DNA of 16,891 nt from an uncultured Bacteroidales bacterium (GCA_937914945.1 CALGJF010000006.1:1-16891); one strand, 5' to 3'; numbered from the stretch's first letter, positions 1 to 7,755 are shown. Numbers and translations: made by a program. The notes: a model not told the origin generated them from the sequence alone.

Positions 1-84
1 ATAAAAGAAATAAAATTAAACAAAGAATAGCTCATGGGACACCGAGGATTTTGTATCAACTCCCCTAGCTTTTGCAGGTGAGCC

Positions 85-269
85 AGAATAAGCATCACTC
101 GCTCTGCTCGTTTATTAAAATATTGTTCTTTAATTTGTTGGTGAGCATGCTCACCAACAAATCATCGTACAATATTTTTCTGCTTTTTATTTTGCTTGTT
201 TTGCTTGAATTTTTCTTTTCAAAAAAGCGAAATTTATTTTGTATTCCTCTCGGCTTGCACTACTTTGGC
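85..269. repeat. Structured intergenic repeat, copy 1 of 2
   Basis: This ~185-bp unit recurs 261 bp downstream (346-530) with few differences. Both copies start AGAATAAGCAT and end in the promoter-like stretch CTCTCGGCTTGCACTA. Copy 1 contains a 30-bp perfect palindrome (133-162) inside an outer 10-bp stem (117-126 with 169-178). Its promoter-like end reads TACTTTGG rather than TATCTTTG, so the -7 element seems damaged by a small indel. No credible protein is encoded; short open frames here arise from the AT-rich repeat. It is probably a dispersed intergenic element, but other genomic copies cannot be seen from this window. Confidence 0.8.
133..162. repeat. 30-bp perfect palindrome inside repeat copy 1
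   Basis: The two 15-base arms are exact reverse complements centred on GCATGC, reading outward through GGTGAG/CTCACC to ATTTGTT/AACAAAT. A second stem outside it (117-126 with 169-178) would make a longer interrupted hairpin or cruciform. There is no clear T-run directly after the palindrome and no gene on either side of it, so it is not an obvious terminator. Confidence 0.8.
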
Positions 270-345
270 TATCACCGAAGATAGGCTGCGCCTCGGGAAT
301 ACTTGTAAATTTGTTTTTTTGCAAAAAAGCCTGCTTATTCCTATA

Positions 346-530
346 AGAATAAGCATTACTCGCTCTGCTCGTTTATTAAAAAATTGTTCTTTAATTTGTT
401 GGTGAGCATGCTCCCCTCCAAATTATTGCACAATTTTTTTCTGCTTTTTATTTTGCTTGTTTTGCTTGAATTTTTTCTTTTCAAAAAAACGAAATTTATT
501 TTGTATTCCTCTCGGCTTGCACTATCTTTG
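346..530. repeat. Structured intergenic repeat, copy 2 of 2 (promoter-proximal)
   Basis: This is the second copy of the unit at 85-269. The outer stem is kept (378-387 with 430-439) by a paired change relative to copy 1, while the inner palindrome is eroded: only GAGCATGCTC and AATTTG/CAAATT flanks still match. The 3' end forms an intact Bacteroidetes-type promoter that appears to drive pyrG. Confidence 0.8.
500..530 (+). promoter_or_regulatory. Bacteroidetes-type promoter for pyrG
   Basis: TTTG at 500-503 is followed by exactly 19 bases and then TATCTTTG at 523-530. This matches the primary sigma consensus of Bacteroidetes (TTTG, 19-21 bp, TAnnTTTG). Transcription would begin around 535-540, giving a leader of about 50 nt before the pyrG ATG at 591. 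Confidence 0.75.
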
Positions 531-590
531 CATGTCCAAAGCCATAGGTTTGGACAAAACGATTTTGAACTCTATAAACACAAATCTTAT

Positions 591-2198
591 ATGGCTGAAA
601 CTAAATTTATCTTTGTTACCGGTGGCGTTGCGTCATCACTTGGTAAGGGTATCATCTCTGCTTCTCTCGGTAAGTTGTTGCAAGCAAGGGGATACAAGGT
701 TACAATCCAAAAATTCGATCCTTATATTAATGTCTCTCCGGGTACTCTGAATCCCCAGGAGCATGGCGAGTGTTATATTACAATAGATGGTCATGAGGCC
801 GACCTCGACCTTGGTCACTATGAGCGTTTTACCGATATCAAAACCACTCGTTGGAATACATTTACAACCGGCCGTATTTATAGCGAGGTTATTGAGAAAG
901 AGCGTCGTGGCGACTATCTTGGAAAGACTGTTCAGGTAATCCCCCATATAACCGATGAGATTAAACGCAAAATGAAGCGTGGTAGCACAAAGGAGAAATT
1001 CGATTTTGTGATTACCGAGATTGGTGGTACCGTGGGTGATATCGAAGGCCTTCCCTTCTTGGAGGCTATGCGCCAGCTTAAATGGGAACTTGGTAGCAGA
1101 GCGGTGTGTGTGCATCTTACTTATGTGCCTTATCTTGCAGCTGCGGGCGAGTTAAAGACAAAGCCCACACAGCACTCTGTAAAGCAGTTGCAGAGCCTTG
1201 GTATTCAGCCCGATTGCCTTGTATTGCGTGCCGAGCATAAGTTGAGCGCAAGCCTGTGTAAGAAGGTTGCCAGCTTCTGTAATGTGCGCCCCGAATGTGT
1301 TGTGCAGAGCCTTGATGTACCCTCTATATACGAGGTGCCCATTAAGATGCAGGAGCAGGGGCTTGATACCGCTATCTTGAGTCTAACAGGCGAGGAGATT
1401 GGCGAGACACCCGCACTTGCACCCTGGCGTTCGTTTGTTGAGCGCAGAAAGAATGCGAAACGAGTAATTAACATCGGTCTTGTGGGCAAGTATGATTTGC
1501 AGGATGCCTACAAGAGTATCCATGAGAGCCTTTCGCAGTGTGGTGCTTATAACGATTGCAAGATTAAGCCTCACTTTATAAGCAGCGAGAAGATTACCGA
1601 CGAGAACGCCGCCGAGATTCTCAAAGGCATGGATGGTTATATCATCTGCCCCGGTGTGGGTCCTCGTGGTTTCGAGGGCAAGATTGCTGCCGCCAAGTAT
1701 CTGCGCGAGAATAACTTTATTACTCTTGGTATCGGTTTGGGTATGCAGGTAATGTCTATCGAGTGTGCCCGCACTCTGCTTGGTTATACCGATGCAAGCA
1801 GCTACGAAATGGACGATAAGACTTCGCACAAGATTGTCGATATTATGGAGGATTTGAAGAGTATTGGCAACCCATTCGGTACCATGCGTCGCGGTGGCTA
1901 CGATACTATAATAACAAAGGATTCAAAGGCGTATGCGGCTTATGGCAGTGAGAGAATCACAGAACGCCACTACCATCGCTATGAATTAAATGTGGAGTAT
2001 CGCGAGGAGCTTGAAAAAGCAGGCTTGCAGTGTACGGGTGTTCATCCCGAATCGGGCCTTGTTGATATTGTGGAGTTCCCCGCATGCGATTGGTATGTTG
2101 GTGTTATCTATGAGCCACAGTACCAGAGCACAGTACTACATCCCTCTCCGTTGATTATGGAGTTTGTGAAGAATGTTATTGCTCGCAAGAACGATTGA
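591..2198 (+). CDS. pyrG: CTP synthase, glutaminase domain lacking the catalytic triad
   Basis: CTP synthase makes CTP from UTP, ATP and ammonia that is normally released from glutamine in its C-terminal class I amidotransferase domain. The 535-aa length matches the family (about 545). Start 591 gives the canonical N-terminus MAETKFIFVTGG and lies behind the promoter; an upstream in-frame ATG (384) would run back through the repeat and promoter. Synthetase motifs are intact: SSLGKG (K19), QKFDPYIN (K41), DLDLGHYERF (D73), TEIGGTVGDIEG (E143). The amidotransferase half is recognisable but altered: GICLGMQ is GIGLGMQ (Gly382 for the nucleophilic Cys), the FHPE motif is YEPQ (Glu508 for His, Gln510 for Glu), and the oxyanion-loop Phe is Val (CPGVGPRG). 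I infer an ammonia-dependent enzyme or a specialised paralog. The frame is open throughout, so it is not a decayed pseudogene. yidC, which I recall next to pyrG in Bacteroides, is not adjacent. Confidence 0.93.
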   Translation: MAETKFIFVTGGVASSLGKGIISASLGKLLQARGYKVTIQKFDPYINVSPGTLNPQEHGECYITIDGHEADLDLGHYERFTDIKTTRWNTFTTGRIYSEVIEKERRGDYLGKTVQVIPHITDEIKRKMKRGSTKEKFDFVITEIGGTVGDIEGLPFLEAMRQLKWELGSRAVCVHLTYVPYLAAAGELKTKPTQHSVKQLQSLGIQPDCLVLRAEHKLSASLCKKVASFCNVRPECVVQSLDVPSIYEVPIKMQEQGLDTAILSLTGEEIGETPALAPWRSFVERRKNAKRVINIGLVGKYDLQDAYKSIHESLSQCGAYNDCKIKPHFISSEKITDENAAEILKGMDGYIICPGVGPRGFEGKIAAAKYLRENNFITLGIGLGMQVMSIECARTLLGYTDASSYEMDDKTSHKIVDIMEDLKSIGNPFGTMRRGGYDTIITKDSKAYAAYGSERITERHYHRYELNVEYREELEKAGLQCTGVHPESGLVDIVEFPACDWYVGVIYEPQYQSTVLHPSPLIMEFVKNVIARKND

Positions 2199-2218
2199 TT
2201 GGTGATTACATAAGAATG

Positions 2219-2254
2219 CAAAAAACGCAAAGCATTGATGCTTTGCGTTTTTTT
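2219..2254. terminator. Bidirectional rho-independent terminator between pyrG and fabG
   Basis: An A-run leads into CGCAAAGCAT (2226-2235), a two-base centre, and ATGCTTTGCG (2238-2247), followed by a T-run to 2254. The T-run serves pyrG on the plus strand; the A-run becomes a T-run for fabG on the minus strand. It sits 20 bp past the pyrG stop and just beyond the fabG stop. Confidence 0.88.
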
Positions 2255-2273
2255 GCTTTTTATGTGTGCCGTA

Positions 2274-3020
2274 TCAGCAACTCATTGCACCGCAACAGTT
2301 GATTACCTGTCCGCTAACGTATGCCGAAAGGTCGCTTGCAAGGAACAATGCAACGCCGGCAACATCCTCGGGCGCACCTGCACGACGCAAGGGTATGCTC
2401 TTTGCCCATGCATCGCGCACATCCTCGGGTAGAGTGGTGGTCATATCTGTCAATATAAAGCCCGGGGCTATACAGTTTGCTCTTATTCCGCGGGGGCCCA
2501 TCTCCTTGGCTACCGATTTGGCAAGGCCTATAACGCCGGCCTTGGATGCCGAGTAGTTGCATTGTCCGGCATTGCCATGTTCACCCACAATGGAGGTCAT
2601 GTTTATGATGCTGCCGCTACGCTGTTTTGCCATTGCGGGAACCACGGCGCGGGTGAAGTTGAATGCCGATTTAAGATTTACGTTTATAACGCTGTCCCAC
2701 TGCTCCTCGGTCATGCGCATGAGCATGCCGTCTTTGGTTATTCCGGCGTTATTTACAAGAATATCTATTTTGCCAAAGTCGGCAAGAATCTGTTTAACGG
2801 TCTCTTCTGTTGCTGTATAGTCCGATGCATCCGATGCGTATCCCTTGCAGGCTACACCCATGGCTGTTATCTGCTCGATAAGTTCTTGTGCATTGTTGTT
2901 TATCTGGCGGTATGTGAAAGCCACGTTTGCACCCGCTTCGGCAAATTTTACTGCTATTGCGCGGCCTATTCCGCGTGTCGCTCCTGTTACAAGGGCAACC
3001 TTTCCTTCTAATAGTTTCAT
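2274..3020 (-). CDS. fabG: 3-oxoacyl-[acyl-carrier-protein] reductase
   Basis: This short-chain dehydrogenase/reductase catalyses the NADPH-dependent reduction of 3-oxoacyl-ACP in the type II fatty-acid synthesis cycle, in the cytoplasm. The 248-aa protein has the Rossmann dinucleotide motif TGATRGIG (residues 12-19), NNAG (90-93), and the catalytic set Asn115, Ser143 (MTSIVG), Tyr156 and Lys160 (YSASK). The C-terminal APGFILTDM and SGQVI segments are typical of FabG rather than of other SDRs. No other fab gene or acpP is adjacent, so it stands alone, convergent with pyrG and divergent from the 102-aa gene. SDR substrate calls are less certain than the fold, but the whole-length similarity favours FabG. 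Confidence 0.88.
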   Translation of the reverse strand: MKLLEGKVALVTGATRGIGRAIAVKFAEAGANVAFTYRQINNNAQELIEQITAMGVACKGYASDASDYTATEETVKQILADFGKIDILVNNAGITKDGMLMRMTEEQWDSVINVNLKSAFNFTRAVVPAMAKQRSGSIINMTSIVGEHGNAGQCNYSASKAGVIGLAKSVAKEMGPRGIRANCIAPGFILTDMTTTLPEDVRDAWAKSIPLRRAGAPEDVAGVALFLASDLSAYVSGQVINCCGAMSC

Positions 3021-3053
3021 GATTTTTATATTTAGGTTATTGTTTCTCTATTG

Positions 3054-3061
3054 CGAAGATA
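3054..3061 (-). promoter_or_regulatory. Possible -7 element of the fabG promoter
   Basis: Read on the minus strand this is TATCTTCG, a common variant of TAnnTTTG, 33 bp before the fabG start. No convincing TTTG lies 19-21 bp upstream, so only the -7 half is supported. Confidence 0.4.
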
Positions 3062-3251
3062 ACTCTTTTACCGGTATTTTTTTCTTTTATGGCAAAAATC
3101 TTACTTCGCATGTGGGCATGGGCAATAGTAAGGAGTGAATTTTTAATAAATATTAACAAGTGTTTAAGTGCTTGAAAATCATTTTGTTATGCTGTATGTG
3201 CAATGTGCCTTGTATATACAATGTGGGGTTACAAGTTGAGCTTTTTTTCTC

Positions 3252-3259
3252 TAAATTTG
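3252..3259 (+). promoter_or_regulatory. Possible -7 element upstream of the 102-aa gene
   Basis: TAAATTTG fits TAnnTTTG exactly and lies 62 bp before the ATG at 3322. The -33 region at the expected spacing is not convincing. The rest of the ~300-bp gap between fabG and this gene holds a 12-bp palindrome (3210-3221) and no other recognisable element. Confidence 0.4.
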
Positions 3260-3321
3260 TGTGAAAGGTGCTGATTCTATGTGTGATAGCACTGCATTAT
3301 TAATATTTATTACAGTTATTT

Positions 3322-3630
3322 ATGAACAAGATTTATTCGGAGCCCATAACCAAGGCTCAATCGTTGGTTGCCGGTGTAAAAGCACAGGCCGATGTTTTAC
3401 AAAGTAAAGGGATTGTTGTGGATGTGGAGAAACTTAAAGCGTTGTGTTCGTCGCTTGAAGAGGCCGGTGCAGCGCAGGATGCTGCCGAGGAGAAACTGAA
3501 GCAAGCGCGTGCCGTGGCGCACAATTGTTTGGAGGAGTTGAAGGCTTGTTATAGCGATTCCAAAGCCCCTATTAAACAGAACTTTCCACCCGAGGTGTGG
3601 CTCTCTTTCGGTGTGGTGGATAAAAAGTAA
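3322..3630 (+). CDS. Small conserved-looking protein of unknown function, 102 aa
   Basis: I do not recognise a named family. The protein has no signal peptide or membrane segment. Residues ~15-80 are rich in Ala, Glu, Lys and Leu with a heptad-like pattern (VEKLKALCSSLEEAG), suggesting an alpha-helical hairpin or coiled coil. The tail is different in character and well ordered, with a Pro-Pro and aromatic motif (NFPPEVWLSFGV) that looks like a conserved anchor. Start 3322 follows a plausible -7 element and the gene ends in a strong terminator, so it seems to be a one-gene transcript. It is probably cytoplasmic. Codon use resembles its neighbours. Confidence 0.75.
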   Translation: MNKIYSEPITKAQSLVAGVKAQADVLQSKGIVVDVEKLKALCSSLEEAGAAQDAAEEKLKQARAVAHNCLEELKACYSDSKAPIKQNFPPEVWLSFGVVDKK

Positions 3631-3633
3631 TGA

Positions 3634-3682
3634 AAAACGACAAAGCGTGGTGCTCGGAAAGAGCACCACGCTTTGTCGTTTT
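3634..3682. terminator. Strong bidirectional terminator
   Basis: A 22-bp perfect inverted repeat (3634-3655 with 3661-3682) surrounds the loop GGAAA. The outer pairs are AAAA/TTTT, giving a T-tract on either strand. It lies 3 bp after the stop of the 102-aa gene and 18 bp beyond the stop of the convergent 1053-aa lipoprotein gene, so it can end both transcripts. Confidence 0.9.
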
Positions 3683-3700
3683 AATGGTTGTGTTCTCTAT

Positions 3701-6700
3701 TTATTCAATAGTGTATTCTTTGGCGTTCTTGAAACCGGCCATGCTGAAATATTTCTGAATTTCACCTACAAGGGTAATCTTCTTACCCAGGTTGCCGGGG
3801 TTGTCAACAAGGTTCACACCTTTTCTCACTGCACCCGAAGGCAACTGCACGGGAATGCATTTGCTTGTATCGGTTTCGTTGGGGTCATCGGCAATTATAA
3901 TGTTGGTGTTAGAGGCTTTATCAAGGCCCAAGATAGGAGTAAATTTAGATTTACCGGCCTCTGATGTTCCCACGATATAGCCTGTAATGGTAGCTGCACC
4001 TGTTGTACCATTGTTGTATGCCGCAATGAGTTGAGCCACGGTGAGTACATTGCTCTCATCCTCGCTACCACCTTCGTCGCCGCCTTCCTCTTCGCCACCT
4101 GTTGTATCATCGGGGTTGGCTGCCACCACGCTTACTGCCATGGTGTTAACAAATTTGCTGCTGCTCACACCAATGGTATATCCTGTAACAATTACCTCCT
4201 TGCCGTTGAGGCTTGCATCTACAGAACCATCCTTGGGATATGCAATGCTGCCGACAGCCTTTGAGGCTCCCTCTACGTTTACATTATAATAGTAGCCGCT
4301 AATGTTCAATGTGCCTTTGTACTGCACATATTTAACGGTGGGGTTTGCAATGTATGCATCAAGGTCGGCACCGGTCATTTGAGTGGCAGTGGGGGTATTA
4401 ACAGCTGCTGTGCCGTTCTTTGTTACGGTTGATGTGTTGCCAAACTGCAACAGGCCTGCATAAAGGCTTGTTGTACCGCTCACTGTAACAGCGTCGCCCA
4501 CAGCGTAGCCATTATCGCTACCCAGATATACGAGTATGCTGCCTGTTTCGTCGCTCATGAGGAATCCGCGTGCGTATGTTGCAACTACTGTTCCGTTGGC
4601 AGTTGCCTCGCCTGCGCCTGCTGCAATAACAGCTGCGATGGTACCTTCCTCGGGAGTGGTGCCACCTTCGCCTGTGTTGTCATCACTCTCTGCAGCCACC
4701 ACGCTTGTAGCCATTGTAGTTACATATTTGGTACCGCTAACGCCCACAATGTAACCAGTAACAATCACCTCCTTGCCGTTGAGCTCGTCTGCTACGAGGC
4801 CCTCTTTTGGATATGCAATGCTACCTACAGCCTTTGAGGCACCATCTACGTTTACGTTGTAGTAGTATCCGCTTACGTTCAATGTTCCCTTGTATTGCAC
4901 ATATTTAATAGTGGGGTTTGCAACGTATGCATCAAGGTCGGCACCTGTCATTTGGGTAGCAGTGGGAGTTTCTACAGCTGCTGTGCCGTTCTTGGTTGCG
5001 GTTGATGTGTTGCCAAATTGCAACAGACCGCCATAAAGGCTTGTTGTACCGCTCACAGTAACAGCGTCGCCCACAGCAAAGCCCTTATCATCGCCCAGAT
5101 ATACGAGTATGCTGCCTGTTTCGTCGCTCATGAGGAATCCGCGTGCGTATGTTGCAACTACTGTTCCGTTGGCAGTTGCCTCGCCTGCGCCTGCTGCAAT
5201 AACAGCTGCGATGGTGCCTTCCTCGGGAGTGGTGCCGCCTTCACCGGTGTTGTCGTCGCCACCCTCGCCTGTGTTGTCATCGCCACCTTCGCCGGTATTG
5301 TCATCACCGCCTTCACTGCTTGCATTACCCGATACAACAACATTGTTTACCTCCCATGTGCTCGATGCACTCTTGGTTGATGTGTATTTGAATGCAATTA
5401 CAACAGCCTCTTTACCTGCGAATTCGGCAGGGATATTGGCCGATGCACTGCGGAATTTCCATGTGTTGTCGTTGCTTGCACCAAAATCAACGGGTGTCCA
5501 TTTTGTTGTGAAGAAATCGCCTGTGTAGTTGTCGGTTATCATCAACTGATGGTTTGTTGCAGCAAGGCTTGCATCGCCCTTGTTGATAACATAGTCGAAT
5601 GTTATTTTTGCTGCGGTTTCGCCTGTAAGATCAATGGCAGGTGATATGAGCCAGCTCTCGGCATCCTGGCTCTCACCGTTAGCGTAACCCGAAACTTTAG
5701 CGTATGCATTGTTTTGGTAAACCTCGTGTTTCCATGCATAGTCGTTTACAATCTGCTCTGTTTTGAATGAACCAAGGCTCTCGGCAAATGTCTCTTTGAG
5801 GTAGATTTTGCCTGTGGGCTCCTCGCTGTCGTCGCCTTCGCCGGTGTTATCGTCGCTCTCGCCCTCAAACAGTGCTTTTGTAACGCTTTTGAGGCCGGGA
5901 ACACTAAAGTATTTCTCTATTGAACCGGTTAGTGTAACAAGTTTCTTGTAGTTGTTGGGGTTCTCCTGTAGGTTCACCTTATTGCGTACATCACCAGCTG
6001 GTAGCTGCACAGGGATACATTTTGTTGCGTCTGTTTCATCGGGGCTATCGGCAAGTATAATATCGGTATTTCCTTTTTCTTCGGTTACATTCCCGTTGAA
6101 CTGGGCACCTTCGCTGTAATTCATACCTTCTACCCAACCTACAATATAGCCTTTAACTACGGCGGGTGTGGGTGTTCCCGAATATGCTTCAATAGCCTCT
6201 GCAACAGTCATCTCAACGGTTTCCTCGGGCTCGTCTTTTACAGGTGCCTCGCCATCTTTTACAGCCATAGACTTAACCTCCCATGTGCTGGCTTGATTGT
6301 CGGTAGATTTATAGTATAGCGCAACGTACACGGCACTCTTTCCTATTACCTCTGCGGGCAGGTTAAAGCTTGTTTCGGCAAATGTGAAGCTCGATGAACC
6401 CACGGGCTCGAAGGCTGTTTCAATCCATGTTGCTTTTGTTGCATCACCTGTGTAATCGGTGCTCAAAAGAATCTTGTGGCAATCCTTTATTGTCGATGTA
6501 TTGGCATAGCATATTACATGGTTCACAACGATGTGAGCAGCCTCTTTGCCTGTGAGGTCGAAAGCGGGAGATACAAGGTAGCTTTCGCCTGCTCTGTATT
6601 GGCTCACATTGTTTCCATCTTTATAGTGTCCTGTGATGCAGGCACTGCTGTAATCAATACCCCAGGTAAGTTCGCTGTTCGAAACGGTCTGCTTGAAACT

Positions 6701-6862
6701 GCCAAGGCTGCTTGAGAAATCCTGCTCAAATACTACATCTTCCTGGCTGCCATCTGCGCCACCGCCCATGCCGGGTATAGTATAGGGCACGGGGACATCT
6801 TCGCAGGCATTGAAACTGAATATTGCCAATGCCGCAATGAATAGATACTTTAATGTTTTCAT
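3701..6862 (-). CDS. Large modular surface lipoprotein (choice-of-anchor J, DUF6359-like, OB-like repeats)
   Basis: This 1053-aa protein has a signal peptide and lipobox ending at Cys20 (FSFNAC) followed by acidic residues, as in Bacteroidetes lipoproteins exported to the cell surface. Six modules follow. J1 (~41-205) and J2 (~352-512) resemble choice-of-anchor J beta-sandwich domains (SYLVSPAFDLTG, SWLISPAIDLTG). DUF6359-like modules lie at ~217-333 and ~945-1053 (KGYIVG, then CIPVQLP, then KYFS). Two near-identical modules at ~548-735 and ~739-926 resemble the OB-fold of secreted nucleases of the YhcR type (GTVVATYARGFLMSDETGSI, then VGDAVTVSGT). Acidic DDNTGEGG linkers join the modules. 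It is the last gene of the receptor operon, 50 bp after the DUF5689-like gene, and ends at a strong terminator. There is no catalytic motif; a binding or scaffold role is inferred. Family names are from memory of motifs. Confidence 0.85.
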   Translation of the reverse strand: MKTLKYLFIAALAIFSFNACEDVPVPYTIPGMGGGADGSQEDVVFEQDFSSSLGSFKQTVSNSELTWGIDYSSACITGHYKDGNNVSQYRAGESYLVSPAFDLTGKEAAHIVVNHVICYANTSTIKDCHKILLSTDYTGDATKATWIETAFEPVGSSSFTFAETSFNLPAEVIGKSAVYVALYYKSTDNQASTWEVKSMAVKDGEAPVKDEPEETVEMTVAEAIEAYSGTPTPAVVKGYIVGWVEGMNYSEGAQFNGNVTEEKGNTDIILADSPDETDATKCIPVQLPAGDVRNKVNLQENPNNYKKLVTLTGSIEKYFSVPGLKSVTKALFEGESDDNTGEGDDSEEPTGKIYLKETFAESLGSFKTEQIVNDYAWKHEVYQNNAYAKVSGYANGESQDAESWLISPAIDLTGETAAKITFDYVINKGDASLAATNHQLMITDNYTGDFFTTKWTPVDFGASNDNTWKFRSASANIPAEFAGKEAVVIAFKYTSTKSASSTWEVNNVVVSGNASSEGGDDNTGEGGDDNTGEGGDDNTGEGGTTPEEGTIAAVIAAGAGEATANGTVVATYARGFLMSDETGSILVYLGDDKGFAVGDAVTVSGTTSLYGGLLQFGNTSTATKNGTAAVETPTATQMTGADLDAYVANPTIKYVQYKGTLNVSGYYYNVNVDGASKAVGSIAYPKEGLVADELNGKEVIVTGYIVGVSGTKYVTTMATSVVAAESDDNTGEGGTTPEEGTIAAVIAAGAGEATANGTVVATYARGFLMSDETGSILVYLGSDNGYAVGDAVTVSGTTSLYAGLLQFGNTSTVTKNGTAAVNTPTATQMTGADLDAYIANPTVKYVQYKGTLNISGYYYNVNVEGASKAVGSIAYPKDGSVDASLNGKEVIVTGYTIGVSSSKFVNTMAVSVVAANPDDTTGGEEEGGDEGGSEDESNVLTVAQLIAAYNNGTTGAATITGYIVGTSEAGKSKFTPILGLDKASNTNIIIADDPNETDTSKCIPVQLPSGAVRKGVNLVDNPGNLGKKITLVGEIQKYFSMAGFKNAKEYTIE
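4119..4686. repeat. 573-bp-period direct repeat, unit encoding the second OB-like module
   Basis: This stretch aligns with 4692-5259 at an offset of exactly 573 bp (191 codons), with only scattered differences and no visible frame change. It encodes residues ~726-915 of the modular lipoprotein. The similarity extends through the linker, indicating a recent in-frame tandem duplication. Confidence 0.9.
4692..5259. repeat. 573-bp-period direct repeat, unit encoding the first OB-like module
   Basis: This is the partner of 4119-4686 and encodes residues ~535-724. Amino-acid differences between units are mostly conservative (for example DDKGFAVGD against SDNGYAVGD). Confidence 0.9.
5234..5314. repeat. 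24-bp minisatellite coding for a GGDDNTGE linker
   Basis: Three full copies and a partial copy of a 24-bp unit encode GGDDNTGE at residues ~517-543 between J2 and the first OB-like module. The same octapeptide theme occurs singly at ~337-343 and ~728-735, so this linker has been reused between domains. The period is a multiple of three, so copy-number change would keep the frame. Confidence 0.85.
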
Positions 6863-6912
6863 TGTTGTATGTGTTATTATTATTACTCTTAGTATATAAA
6901 TAAGGTGTTCTG

Positions 6913-7755
6913 TTATTCAGCGGGTGTTATATCGGCTGTCGATGTAAATATGAATTGCCACACGTCTTTTGAGTTGGTCTTGTAACGTGTGAGAACGCCT
7001 TTGATATTGAGCTTGCCGGTGGGCAATGTCTCCTTGGCAAAGTCGGCATAGTTGCTTATGCGGAAGATTATCTCCTGCTTGCCAATCTTCACCGTGCGCT
7101 CAGCTATCTCTTCACCGGGTGCATAGAGGGCTTCGCCATCGGCCTCCTTAAATTGTACGTTGTTCAAGCGTGCATAGATGGGGCAGAGGTCTTTGTTTGC
7201 CTTGTTTGCAAGATAATCCTCGGTGATGTCAAGCGGTGTCTGCTCGCCAAATTCGCCGGGTGTGCCAATGAGCTTGATGTGCTCTTCGAATACCTCCTTG
7301 CTCATGCGGCCTATTTGAATACCATATTTTTCGGTATTGTAACGAACGCCAATCTGCGGCAAGTAACAATATCCACCCATATCGAGCCCTTTGCAATTAA
7401 TTGCTATTGCTTGCCCGATGGGGAGCATGGCATAGAGGCCGCTGGTGTTTACTCCAATTATTATGGCATCGTTGCCATCGCTTATAACAATCTGTTTGTA
7501 TATGTTACCTGTTTCGTCGTTGCCCACAACAACACCTTGCAGAATGATATCCTCGGTAATCTCGGTGGGCATGGATGCCAACAACTGCTCTCTGTATTTC
7601 TCCTTGAATTCGGAAATTGTCATGTTGGCCTCGCCTATGGAGTTATTGCCATAGGGCGGGTTGTTCAGGAATACGGGCTCGTCAAAGTCGTTCATGCATC
7701 CTGTGAAGGCAACCATCAACAAGCTTGCGAATAATATATTTTTTATTGTTTTCAT
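6913..7755 (-). CDS. DUF5689-like surface lipoprotein
   Basis: This 280-aa protein has a signal peptide and lipobox ending at Cys20 (MVAFTGC), followed by MNDFDEP, an acidic stretch consistent with surface export. Residues ~44-135 match the pattern I associate with DUF5689: MTISEFKEKY, then DIILQGVVVGNDETGNIYKQ, then ISDGNDAIIIGV, then LPIGQAIAINCKGL. That order of strands suggests an OB-fold. A second beta-rich half (~180-275) carries RLNNVQFKE and KLNIKGVLTRY. The gene starts 20 bp after the receptor stop and is followed 50 bp later by the modular lipoprotein, so the three are very likely co-transcribed. A role as receptor-associated surface binding protein is inferred; no catalytic residues are visible. 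Confidence 0.85.
   Translation of the reverse strand: MKTIKNILFASLLMVAFTGCMNDFDEPVFLNNPPYGNNSIGEANMTISEFKEKYREQLLASMPTEITEDIILQGVVVGNDETGNIYKQIVISDGNDAIIIGVNTSGLYAMLPIGQAIAINCKGLDMGGYCYLPQIGVRYNTEKYGIQIGRMSKEVFEEHIKLIGTPGEFGEQTPLDITEDYLANKANKDLCPIYARLNNVQFKEADGEALYAPGEEIAERTVKIGKQEIIFRISNYADFAKETLPTGKLNIKGVLTRYKTNSKDVWQFIFTSTADITPAE

Noticed and set aside
1..84. Riboswitch or end of an upstream gene at the left edge
   Set aside because: No aptamer core or open frame that continues into the window could be recognised in these bases.
72..405. Short plus-strand open frames in the first 400 bases
   Set aside because: They are Phe/Leu-rich translations of an AT-rich repeat present twice, with no family resemblance.
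384..590. In-frame N-terminal extension of PyrG (69 residues)
   Set aside because: It runs through the intergenic repeat and the promoter at 500-530, and the canonical CTP synthase N-terminus begins exactly at the ATG at 591.
1383..1829. 148-codon open frame antisense to pyrG
   Set aside because: It is a shadow of the pyrG reading frame.
5234..5314. CRISPR-like spacing of short repeats
   Set aside because: The units are directly tandem without spacers and translate in frame as a protein linker.
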